9,917 bases of DNA from UBA3478 sp036782715 (GCA_036782715.1 DAIPYN010000042.1:1-9917); one strand, 5' to 3'. Positions 1-7,447 are shown, numbered from the stretch's first letter. Translations and numbers: made by a program. Notes: generated from the sequence alone by a model not told the origin.

Positions 1-1211
1 AGATATAGGATAGGGGCGAAAGTTTCGTTTTGAACGATGTCTGCCGAGTGATCGATTTCGATGATTGCGGGTTTCACGTAGCATCCGCTTTCAAAGCCTT
101 TGCCTTCAAGTTTACCTCCTTCGATGAGCGATTTACCACCTTGTTCTTTAGCGGCAGAGAGTGCATTTAGGTATTGATCAACAGCATCGGTATCAATCAG
201 AGGCCCCATATGGTTGTTGGCATCTAAAGGGTCTCCGATTCTAACCTGGCTATACGCTTTGACTAGGCGCTCTTTAACGGTGTCGTATAGGTCTTTGTGA
301 ACGATGAGCCTACGAGTTGAGGTACACCGTTGTCCGCAGGTTCCGATAGCTCCAAATACTGCTGCTCTTAAGGCAATATCTAGATTTGCATCTGGGGTAA
401 TGATTACTGCGTTGTTACCTCCTAATTCTAATAATGATTTCCCTAATCTTGCAGCGACTTTGGCAGCTACATCTTTACCCATTCGGGTTGATCCTGTAGC
501 AGAAACTAGAGCGATTCTGTGGTCTTCAGACATCCACCTTCCGACCGAAGCATCGCCGTTAACAAGACACGAGATGCCCTCGGGTAAGTCATTTTCTTTG
601 AGTACACTCGTAATTAATTTTTGGCAGGCTACACCACATAATGGGGTCTTTTCGCTAGGTTTCCAGATACAAACATCACCACAGATCCAGGCTAGGGCGG
701 TATTCCAGCTCCAAACGGCAACGGGGAAGTTAAAGGCAGAGATGATGCCTACTAATCCCAGCGGATGGTACTGCTCATACATTCGATGCCCAGGGCGTTC
801 TGAGTGCATTGTTAAGCCATGGAGCTGTCGTGAAAGTCCTACAGCGAATTCGCAGATGTCGATCATCTCCTGAACTTCGCCAAGCCCTTCTTGAAGCGAT
901 TTCCCCATCTCTAGTGAAACCAGTTGTCCTAAAGCTTCCTTGTTTTCTCTTAGTTTATCTCCAAACTGCCTTACGATTTCTCCTCTTTTGGGAGCAGGAA
1001 CTTTACGCCATACTTGAAATGCTGATTCTGCCGTTTCAATAACCTTTTCGAAATCAGTAACTGTTGTGGTTGTCACCTCAGCAAGAAAAGAACCATCAAT
1101 AGGGGTGTGTGAAGCAATGGTACTACCACTACCGAACCAATTTTGGCCCGTGCTTGCCCCGTTTTCTTTTGGGTTAATATTCAGAGATTGAAGAAGGTTA
1201 TTATGTGACAT
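1..1211 (-). CDS. amaB: Alpha-aminoadipic semialdehyde dehydrogenase (ALDH7A1/AmaB family), 3' end cut by window edge
   Basis: NAD(P)-dependent cytosolic aldehyde dehydrogenase that would oxidise 2-aminoadipate 6-semialdehyde (in equilibrium with piperideine-6-carboxylate) to 2-aminoadipate in lysine catabolism. The reading frame is open from the ATG at 1211 to the left edge: 403 codons of an expected ~510, so the C-terminus lies outside. Visible ALDH landmarks are SAFNFPVAVW (Asn161 of the active site), the nucleotide-fold stretch TGSTRMG near 239-245, LELGGNN with general base Glu262, and GQRCTSTRR with nucleophile Cys296. The Arg immediately before the catalytic Cys, the EGLGEVQEMIDIC stretch (108-120) and ETFAPILY at the visible end closely match human ALDH7A1 and separate it from generic ALDHs. 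It is the last of three co-directional genes, 10 bp after the HglS-type gene. Family assignment is firm; the substrate is inferred from family and neighbours. Confidence 0.93.
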   Translation of the reverse strand, partial: MSHNNLLQSLNINPKENGASTGQNWFGSGSTIASHTPIDGSFLAEVTTTTVTDFEKVIETAESAFQVWRKVPAPKRGEIVRQFGDKLRENKEALGQLVSLEMGKSLQEGLGEVQEMIDICEFAVGLSRQLHGLTMHSERPGHRMYEQYHPLGLVGIISAFNFPVAVWSWNTALAWICGDVCIWKPSEKTPLCGVACQKLITSVLKENDLPEGISCLVNGDASVGRWMSEDHRIALVSATGSTRMGKDVAAKVAARLGKSLLELGGNNAVIITPDANLDIALRAAVFGAIGTCGQRCTSTRRLIVHKDLYDTVKERLVKAYSQVRIGDPLDANNHMGPLIDTDAVDQYLNALSAAKEQGGKSLIEGGKLEGKGFESGCYVKPAIIEIDHSADIVQNETFAPILY

Positions 1212-1221
1212 TTGGTAAGGT

Positions 1222-2130
1222 TTATGTTCTTGATGTTTGTGTAGTGAAGGTGCTTTCAAAGATTTTATCTGCGTTGCCTGATTCGAATCCGTCTCGACGC
1301 ATATGTCGTTTGATTTCTTTAAAAGGTAAATGAGTGAATTCTGGGAGTGGAAGTCGTTCTGCAAATTCGACGTAACTACCAGAAATAATGGCTTTATTAC
1401 CCCCTGAAAATTCAGCTTCTACCTTTTCAGCTACAGAGCTACTTTGTCGTAGAAGGCCGTCTGGGCTTACCTTGATTTCTCCACCGGCATTATTTAATGT
1501 AATACCGATAGATTTTAAAAAGTCATTGAATTGTTCAAGCGTGCGATGTTCGCCATCTAACTGATGCACACTAATGGTGTAGTGGTTTAAGTAGTAGCGG
1601 TTGTAAATGACCCAAGCAGCATATTCGCTCTCTTCCAGCAGCGCTTGATAGTCTTCGAGGTTTGGTAACTGCCAGAGCGGACGGTGAAAAAATTCTATTA
1701 CTGCCTCAACATCTTTTAGATCAAGTGCATCGACCGGGTCTGAGGTGAGATCTCCTGTATATTTTGAAATGATCTGTTGGGCTTTTTCAGAGAGGTCTTT
1801 CACTCGTAATTCACTGATGAAAATTCTTGGCAATTCATCGTCAGGCGGAGCATACCAATAGGCATTCAATTTTTTACCTTCAAAGAAAAAGTAGTCTCGT
1901 TTCTCATAACCATGAGCCAAGAAGATCTTTTCAAAGGATGCAATACCAAGGTGGTCAACCCCCATTGTTCGAAATGCGATATGGTCGTTAAGGATTTCTG
2001 ATTGTCCAGCAACGATGCCTTGCGATACCATGGCGTCAGTAATCTTCTGTACGTCAGGAACTCGGTCTCGATATACAGCAAAGACTCCTTGAAGAATCTT
2101 TGAAATGGCAGAATTATTAGATAGATGCAT
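1222..2130 (-). CDS. hglS: DUF1338 / HglS-type 2-oxoadipate dioxygenase/decarboxylase
   Basis: 302-residue member of the DUF1338 family (VOC-like fold, Fe(II)-dependent). Characterised members, Pseudomonas putida HglS and plant FLO7-type proteins, convert 2-oxoadipate plus O2 to D-2-hydroxyglutarate and CO2. Candidate metal ligands are His50 (in NDHIAFRT), His183 (in NHYTISVH) and Glu255 (in GSYVEF). Arg54, four residues after the first His, matches the spacing of the substrate-binding Arg in HglS as I recall it (His70/Arg74). The protein is clearly shorter than the ~460-residue Pseudomonas enzyme and closer to the compact plant form. It sits between the lysine-dehydrogenase-like gene (9 bp gap) and the aminoadipic semialdehyde dehydrogenase gene (10 bp gap), which strongly supports a role in lysine catabolism. 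The start at 2130 follows the upstream stop closely; no strong ribosome binding site is seen. Family is near certain; exact substrate is inferred. Confidence 0.9.
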   Translation of the reverse strand: MHLSNNSAISKILQGVFAVYRDRVPDVQKITDAMVSQGIVAGQSEILNDHIAFRTMGVDHLGIASFEKIFLAHGYEKRDYFFFEGKKLNAYWYAPPDDELPRIFISELRVKDLSEKAQQIISKYTGDLTSDPVDALDLKDVEAVIEFFHRPLWQLPNLEDYQALLEESEYAAWVIYNRYYLNHYTISVHQLDGEHRTLEQFNDFLKSIGITLNNAGGEIKVSPDGLLRQSSSVAEKVEAEFSGGNKAIISGSYVEFAERLPLPEFTHLPFKEIKRHMRRDGFESGNADKIFESTFTTQTSRT

Positions 2131-2139
2131 ACCTTAAAA

Positions 2140-3201
2140 TTACGAATTGTAAAGCTTGCCTGAAGGAGTTTCTAAGAAGGTTTTATAGTCAATATCTTCT
2201 TGCTTAATGAATCCTTTTTGTGGGAGTTTACCATCTGCAACCATTTCAACGGTAGCGGCGATGGCTGCTGCTGTTGTCCAAGAAATAGCTCTCCACTTGT
2301 GGCCTCCAATTTCTATGGGGTAAAAGGCTTTCCAGTATTCAGCCCTTGCTATTTTGTCGCCCTTCCAGCCCTCGACCACGGCATATACATAAACCACATC
2401 TTCTTCGACGGGTGGTTTTGCATTAGTGAGTACCTTTTCTAGGGTCTCAAAATCGTCTTTCATGATCAGCTCGTACATTAAAAAGCGCATGAGTTTACCA
2501 TGTCCCGGATAACGCATTGTTTTATAGTTGAGCGTATCTACTTTGCCTTCGAGCGTTTCGCAAAGAGTTCCTAGACCTCCTGAAGTGGAGAAGGCTTCAA
2601 ATTCTTGACCTTCGATTGAAATGTACTCAGTTCCTTCTAGGGAGGGTACCATTTTGCGTATTCCATTATGAATCACCTCTGCATCGTTCAAATACTCGTT
2701 GAGAACCCCATAAGAAGACCACGTAAATGAATAGGCTAGTAGGCCATTGGGATATCTTGGTAATGCACCTACCCGAAGCTCAACGTCACGAACCTTTGTA
2801 AAGGCCTTGGTAAGATCAAATCCCATAATACCTATAAACCCCGGGGCTAAACCACATTGAGGTACCATTGCGGTTGTTGCAGTTTCAGAAAGTGAGCGGA
2901 TGTAGTTAGTCGTTGGCACATCTTCTGTTAGGTCGAAATAATGAAGACTCTTATCGTGAGCGAATTTGGCAATCGGTTTGTTTAAGAAGTAGGGTAGCGC
3001 TGAAACCACTGCATCGAAAGTCGTTAGTGCAGTTTCAATTTTGGTGGTGTCTGAAAGATCGAGCGTTGCTGTTTCAAAGGGATGTTTATAGTCGTAATGC
3101 GGCGGTTGTTTGTCAAAACCAGTTACTTCAAATCGTTCTGACAAAAGAGTGGCTACCAAGGTGCCAACCTTTCCTAAGCCTAAAACTGCAATTTTTTTCA
3201 T
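2140..3201 (-). CDS. Saccharopine dehydrogenase family protein, probable lysine 6-dehydrogenase
   Basis: 353-residue NAD(P)-binding oxidoreductase. It opens with a Rossmann dinucleotide motif, GLGKVG (residues 8-13), directly after the start. Family features follow: DAVVSALPYFLNKPIAKFA, then VPQCGLAPGF around residues 113-122, and a C-terminal-domain stretch with EFEAFSTSGGLGTL and YKTMRYPGHGKLMRF. From memory, the last two blocks match lysine 6-dehydrogenase of Geobacillus (FHTSGGTSTL...YKTIRYRGH). That enzyme deaminates L-lysine at the epsilon carbon to aminoadipic semialdehyde using NAD. The length fits lysine 6-dehydrogenase (~370-385) better than fungal-type saccharopine dehydrogenase (~450). 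The alternative is a saccharopine dehydrogenase working with a lysine-ketoglutarate reductase encoded elsewhere; both give the same product for the last gene of the operon. First gene of the operon, with an AT-rich divergent spacer upstream. Confidence 0.82.
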   Translation of the reverse strand: MKKIAVLGLGKVGTLVATLLSERFEVTGFDKQPPHYDYKHPFETATLDLSDTTKIETALTTFDAVVSALPYFLNKPIAKFAHDKSLHYFDLTEDVPTTNYIRSLSETATTAMVPQCGLAPGFIGIMGFDLTKAFTKVRDVELRVGALPRYPNGLLAYSFTWSSYGVLNEYLNDAEVIHNGIRKMVPSLEGTEYISIEGQEFEAFSTSGGLGTLCETLEGKVDTLNYKTMRYPGHGKLMRFLMYELIMKDDFETLEKVLTNAKPPVEEDVVYVYAVVEGWKGDKIARAEYWKAFYPIEIGGHKWRAISWTTAAAIAATVEMVADGKLPQKGFIKQEDIDYKTFLETPSGKLYNS

Positions 3202-3268
3202 AATTCATCAAATATGTTATAAATGTAACTATATCTGAATTTATTGTGATATTTTTATATGTAATTTT
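3202..3268. promoter_or_regulatory. Divergent intergenic region between lysine operon and IDO gene
   Basis: 67 bp separate the divergent ATGs and only 10 of these bases are G or C, so promoters for both transcripts should lie here. An imperfect 14-bp inverted repeat, GTTATAAATGTAAC, occupies 3216-3229 (5 of 7 possible base pairs, with arms GTTA/TAAC intact) and could be an operator shared by both genes. I could not identify a convincing -33/-7 pair for either direction. The role as promoter region is inferred from gene layout alone. Confidence 0.45.
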
Positions 3269-4669
3269 ATGAACAATCAACAATCTAACATGTTAGCATC
3301 CTTCACTGACGGATTCTTCTCTGTCGATCCTACTCATGGCTTCTTGCCAATTGCTGAGCCCTTAGCTCAACTGCCAGAATCTTTTTCAGGTTTACAGAGC
3401 CTCATTGACCAAATGCCTATTGTGAAAGACGATGGTTCACCAGGTCTATTGGCTGTAGAGGGGGCTTTTGAGAATGCCGTTTCAGGGCTTCCAAATTATT
3501 TGAGTGAAGTTCAGTCTGAAAAAGATCCGTTTGTATTGGCTGCCCTTTTTAGATCTTATGGTTTTATAACTTCAGCTTACACCTTAGCGCCTTCGCATCA
3601 TAGTTTTGTAAAGACCGGGAAGTATGGAAAAGCCCATGGTATTCTTCCGTCGAATGTGGCACAGCCATTTGCCGCTGTTGCAGAAAAGCTAGAGGTTTAT
3701 CCTTGGATTGATTACCATTATGCTTATTCGTTAGGTAACTATCAAAAAATCGATAAGTCGAAGGGTTTTGAATGGACGAACCTTGCGATGGCCGCGAAAT
3801 TTTCTGGTATGGATGATGAGCGTGGATTCATCATGCTACACGTAGATATCAATCAATATTCTCCCGATCTAGTTAAAGCTGTTTATGGAATCGTTGAGGA
3901 TCAAAATACTGATGAACTCAATCGTGACATCCATCTGTTAGCAGACACTCTTAATAAAATGAATGGTCGTCGACGACTCATGTGGGAGGCCTCAAGGTGG
4001 AAGCATTACAATGATTTTCGAGTCTTCATAATGGGGGTAAAGGGTAATGATGATATATTTCCGAACGGGTTACTTTACGAAGGTGTTTGGGAGGAGCCAA
4101 AGGCTTTTAGAGGACAGACCGGTGCGCAAGATAATATTATCCCAACGGCTGATATTGTGAGTGGAGTGATTCATTATTACCCGCAGAATCAATTGACCTC
4201 TTATTTAATGGATCTGCGTCAGTACCGTCCGATGTGTATTCAAAACTTCTTTAAAGAGCTCGCCGAACAGATGTCTAATAAGCCATTAGCGCAGAGACTA
4301 ATAGACGATGATAATCAGATTGGAATGCAGGGTCTTATGAAGGCCTACGAGGAAATCTATCTTTTCAGAAATGGTCACTGGCAGTTTGTTCAAAAATATA
4401 TAATGCAAAACACGGCTTATCCAAAGGCTACCGGGGGCACGCCGATTACTTCATGGATTCCTAATCAAATCAAGGCAGTGTTGAGCGCCATGATAGATTT
4501 GTCAAAGGCAATGCGTTCTACCCCAGAATTCTCAATGGAACAGTGGCAAGAAGACTACGACAAGAAGGTGAAACTACTCAACAAACAACTTGAGATTGTT
4601 GCTGTGGATGCTTTTGACCCTGAAGCTGTTTTTAAACTTAATCTCGAATTAGGATACCAAGACTTTTAA
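3269..4669 (+). CDS. Indoleamine 2,3-dioxygenase family haem protein
   Basis: 466-residue member of the IDO family (haem dioxygenases that open the indole ring of L-tryptophan to N-formylkynurenine; cytosolic). The match to human IDO1 runs through GVKGNDDIFPNGLLYEGVWEE (IDO1 GWKGN...DGLVYEGFWED), MDLRQYRPMCIQNF (IDO1 EMRRYMPPAHRNF), NGHWQFVQKYIM with the proximal haem ligand His370, and the loop ATGGTPITSWI (387-397) equivalent to IDO1 GTGGTDLMNFL. Arg251 aligns with the substrate-carboxylate Arg231. The distal Ser167 position aligns with His191, and Phe226/Phe227 align with His246/Tyr247, so substrate preference may differ from the human enzyme. No Shine-Dalgarno box precedes the ATG at 3269; a second in-frame ATG at 3290 is possible. 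It stands alone on the plus strand, divergent from the lysine operon, and its last 21 bp overlap the convergent membrane-protein gene. Confidence 0.88.
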   Translation: MNNQQSNMLASFTDGFFSVDPTHGFLPIAEPLAQLPESFSGLQSLIDQMPIVKDDGSPGLLAVEGAFENAVSGLPNYLSEVQSEKDPFVLAALFRSYGFITSAYTLAPSHHSFVKTGKYGKAHGILPSNVAQPFAAVAEKLEVYPWIDYHYAYSLGNYQKIDKSKGFEWTNLAMAAKFSGMDDERGFIMLHVDINQYSPDLVKAVYGIVEDQNTDELNRDIHLLADTLNKMNGRRRLMWEASRWKHYNDFRVFIMGVKGNDDIFPNGLLYEGVWEEPKAFRGQTGAQDNIIPTADIVSGVIHYYPQNQLTSYLMDLRQYRPMCIQNFFKELAEQMSNKPLAQRLIDDDNQIGMQGLMKAYEEIYLFRNGHWQFVQKYIMQNTAYPKATGGTPITSWIPNQIKAVLSAMIDLSKAMRSTPEFSMEQWQEDYDKKVKLLNKQLEIVAVDAFDPEAVFKLNLELGYQDF

Positions 4670-4999
4670 AGATCGTCCGGTAATAGATCCCAAGGCTCCG
4701 AAAATACCACCCACAAGGCCGGTAACTAGGATTAATGCGCCTATGCTCCCGTTTAAGGGTAGAAGCACCGCTATCTTCTCTGCTAGAATAAAATCATTGG
4801 CATTGGAGATACTGTATGCTTGAATACTCCATAATAGACCGATACTAAGTAGAGGTGCAAAGAAAACTGAAACCCCCTTTAGACGGATGACAAAACTGAT
4901 CATAGCAGTAGCGATAACTACTCCCCACCATGGAGTGAAAAGTTGAAATAGGAGCGCTAGGCCAATGCTTAAAAGGCTATGTATTAAAATGCGTTTCAT
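4649..4999 (-). CDS. Small multi-pass membrane protein, unknown function
   Basis: 116-residue hydrophobic protein that I do not recognise. It has an N-terminal hydrophobic stretch over residues 5-36 (one long or two short helices, broken by PWW at 23-25), a second at about 43-61, a polar segment with SNANDF and a charged AEK, and a Gly-rich C-terminal helix at about 84-108 (VTGLVGGIFGALGSITG). This suggests three or four membrane passes. Its ATG shares the sequence ATGA with the stop codon of the upstream penicillin-acylase gene, implying translational coupling and a linked function. Its C-terminal codons overlap the end of the IDO gene on the other strand by 21 bp. The tight coupling and consistent membrane pattern make it a real gene. 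A helper or anchor for the acylase is speculation. Confidence 0.75.
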   Translation of the reverse strand: MKRILIHSLLSIGLALLFQLFTPWWGVVIATAMISFVIRLKGVSVFFAPLLSIGLLWSIQAYSISNANDFILAEKIAVLLPLNGSIGALILVTGLVGGIFGALGSITGRSLKVLVS

Positions 5000-7404
5000 G
5001 GTTTAAGTTGTGTTGTTGAAGTGATACCGTTAACGGCTTGAGAATTGGGTAAGTATAGGAGCTCATAGTAATCTCCAGCTGCCCAGGTGTCGATCATGGA
5101 ATCGTAGTATCTGCTACCGGGATTGCCTGACTGCCCGCCAGGGTATACTCCGAGGGCTTTGGTCTCTGAATCTAATTCGACAATCATCCGCCAAGAAGGG
5201 CCGTGTGTCTTGCTTGTAGCGTTGACAATGCTCTTATTACCTCCGATAGGGATATCAAATCTTGAGAAGGCTGGTAAGGCTTGTAATAGGTGTCCGACCT
5301 GTGTGCCTTTATACGAAGCCCAATCTAGCGATTTTCCTGATTTTTTGAATGCATCTAATTTCTTTGTTGCTTCATTGAAAGCTAAGCGCGCAAGCGCAGC
5401 TGCATCTTCGGTTTCTGGACTAGACTGAAGATCAAAAAAATCATGATTAGAATGGTACTTAGTAAGCCAAATCGTTTGGTAGCTGTCTGGTAGCTGTAAG
5501 GCTAATTCGCTTTCGATAAGCTCATCCCAAACCATTTTATAATACTCATTCCAGAGTGCTTCAAAAATAGAGGCTCCAATAGCGTCGGTATGGTTGTAAT
5601 AGTCCCAAGAGGATAAAGTAGTAAAGTAGCCTTCACTATTCGAATTTACCTCTGATTCTATCATTGATAAGAAGGTAGGCAACACTTCTGCCGCCTTTAA
5701 ATTGTAGTTGTTGTTATGTAAATCTTTGAAGTCTTGAACAGAGAAGGTTTCTTTTGACCTGAAAAAATCGTTGATGACCCTATTGCGATAGGTCTCATAG
5801 GTGGGGTCATAAACATAGTAAGGGTAGTTCTCATCGGTCGGATGCTGATTGGCCGAGCTCACAAATCCTCTCTCTGGATTACGCACATGCGGATTATGTT
5901 CCTGTGGAATGAATGATTGCCACTCGTTGTAGGGATTTGAACCGTCCATTATAAACTTACCTTGCTCGTTGAATTTATTCGCGATTTTTCCCTGAATCCA
6001 AAGCGCAATATCATTGTCTTTAGAGGCGAAAATAAAATTCTGAGCTGGCGCTGTGTAGTTAGAAACAGCGCTTACATACTCATCATAGTTCTTTGCTCTA
6101 TTTAGTGACAGAAAGGTGTTTTGGTTAGAGTTAGGAAGGTGTCCGATCCATTTCATTGCGAGATTTTCTCGACCATTTCCTTTGAAGGTCTCGTCATAGG
6201 TAATCGGTCCGTAGTGTGTGTAACGTACAGTATCTAAAACTACTTGACCACCCTTTACCTGGATGGATTCTATCACTTCTCTTATATCACGCCAATCTTC
6301 TCCATATCGGTATCGTTTCTTGGTCTCATCTTCGAATTCAATACGATACCAATCTTTTACATCTCGGGTTGCGTTGGTTACTCCCCAAGCAATGCGATCG
6401 TTAAACCCAATGATGACTCCTAAGGCTCCAGGTAGGGTGGCTCCCATAACATTATGATCGGGTGCTGATAGTTGCATCACATACCAGATTGAAGGCAGAT
6501 TTAGTCCAAGGTGAGGGTCGTTTGCAAGTAACGGATTTCCATTTTCTGAATGTTCAGCGTTCACAGCCCAGTTATTACTTCCATTATCCGGATCGGGTTT
6601 GTCAAGTACTTCTGTGGTTTGCACAATGGCTTTAGAGACACCTTCTGGGCTTTCAGGACGCTCAACGTCTCCGAAATCTGTCCAGTCTCGTTCTCTAGGA
6701 ATCACAGGATCTTGATCGGCAATGAAATCAGGAAAAAGTAAATCGAAGGTTTCACGTCCGAATAGGCTTAAGAAATTAGTGTTTTCGAGATCTTCGTCAC
6801 GTCCTGCAAGCATATCAGTCATGTACATAAGTAAAAGAGCTGATTTCTCAGGCTTCCACTTTTCAGGGGCGTAACCTAAAAGCTTGTATTCTACCGGATA
6901 CTCTTCACTGTTTAAAGACTCGATATATGCGTTAACCCCATCACTGTAGGCATTTAAACGTCTGGTTAAAACCGGGTCTTGAAGCATTTCGTTGATGGCA
7001 TTTTTCGCACCGAATACCATTCCCTTTCTGCGTTGTCCTCGGTCATATTCGATCGCCTTTTCTCCAATGATTTCAGAGAGACGTCCGGCCGCAGCGTAGG
7101 TCTGAAATTCCATTTGCCATAAGCGATGCATCGCGGTAATATACCCTTGAGTATAGTAGAGATCTTCGTCGTTCTGAGCGAAAATGTGCGGAATTAATTC
7201 TGAGTCGTAATGAACGGTCACCTCTGATCGAAGACCATCTAGTTGCATGGTTGCCTCAGGAGATTCGCTTTGGTCGTTTTGCCAAAAACCCGTTTGTGGG
7301 CTCATGAAATTACCTAGGGCAGGTAATGTTCCCCAGCCACGATTTGCAGCATAAACCAATAAAAGAGTGAGCGCTGCACTGAATATGAATTTGATCAATT
7401 TCAT
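4996..7404 (-). CDS. Penicillin acylase family Ntn hydrolase (exported, autoprocessed)
   Basis: 802-residue precursor of the penicillin amidase family, which hydrolyses amide bonds of acylated small molecules (penicillins, acyl-homoserine lactones, lipopeptides and others). An N-terminal hydrophobic stretch (about residues 4-20, no lipobox) acts as signal peptide or membrane anchor, so the enzyme is periplasmic. The alpha-chain part contains PHIFAQNDEDLYYTQGY and RLWQMEFQTYAAAGRLSE. After a spacer comes NGSNNWAV: cleavage before Ser276 would expose the N-terminal nucleophile of a ~527-residue beta chain. LLANDPHLGLNLP follows the nucleophile as in the family. Asn519 (SSANQ, beta-244) matches the oxyanion Asn of penicillin G acylase and Arg540 (beta-265) its conserved Arg. 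Total length is normal for the family. It follows the DUF3667 gene by 43 bp and is coupled by ATGA to the small membrane-protein gene. The natural substrate cannot be read from sequence. Confidence 0.93.
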   Translation of the reverse strand: MKLIKFIFSAALTLLLVYAANRGWGTLPALGNFMSPQTGFWQNDQSESPEATMQLDGLRSEVTVHYDSELIPHIFAQNDEDLYYTQGYITAMHRLWQMEFQTYAAAGRLSEIIGEKAIEYDRGQRRKGMVFGAKNAINEMLQDPVLTRRLNAYSDGVNAYIESLNSEEYPVEYKLLGYAPEKWKPEKSALLLMYMTDMLAGRDEDLENTNFLSLFGRETFDLLFPDFIADQDPVIPRERDWTDFGDVERPESPEGVSKAIVQTTEVLDKPDPDNGSNNWAVNAEHSENGNPLLANDPHLGLNLPSIWYVMQLSAPDHNVMGATLPGALGVIIGFNDRIAWGVTNATRDVKDWYRIEFEDETKKRYRYGEDWRDIREVIESIQVKGGQVVLDTVRYTHYGPITYDETFKGNGRENLAMKWIGHLPNSNQNTFLSLNRAKNYDEYVSAVSNYTAPAQNFIFASKDNDIALWIQGKIANKFNEQGKFIMDGSNPYNEWQSFIPQEHNPHVRNPERGFVSSANQHPTDENYPYYVYDPTYETYRNRVINDFFRSKETFSVQDFKDLHNNNYNLKAAEVLPTFLSMIESEVNSNSEGYFTTLSSWDYYNHTDAIGASIFEALWNEYYKMVWDELIESELALQLPDSYQTIWLTKYHSNHDFFDLQSSPETEDAAALARLAFNEATKKLDAFKKSGKSLDWASYKGTQVGHLLQALPAFSRFDIPIGGNKSIVNATSKTHGPSWRMIVELDSETKALGVYPGGQSGNPGSRYYDSMIDTWAAGDYYELLYLPNSQAVNGITSTTQLKP

Positions 7405-7447
7405 TGAAAGAGCGATTAATAAGGTACTACAATATAGTGTTTACGAA

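Noticed and set aside
304..1042. Two plus-strand open frames (304-873 and 809-1042) with no recognisable domain
   Set aside because: They lie antisense to the aldehyde dehydrogenase gene, whose frame is open to the left edge and shows every family motif. The plus-strand products look like low-information antisense translations.
3209..3216. CATATTTG on the minus strand as a -7 promoter element for the lysine operon
   Set aside because: It matches TAnnTTTG at 7 of 8 positions, but it would start transcription almost at the ATG and no -33 TTG lies at the right distance; too weak to annotate.
4640..4700. Bidirectional terminator between the convergent genes
   Set aside because: The genes overlap and I find no GC-rich hairpin followed by a T run in this stretch.
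4996..7404. Calling the Ntn hydrolase a quorum-quenching acyl-homoserine lactone acylase
   Set aside because: The family motifs define the fold and nucleophile only; nothing visible fixes the acyl or amine specificity.
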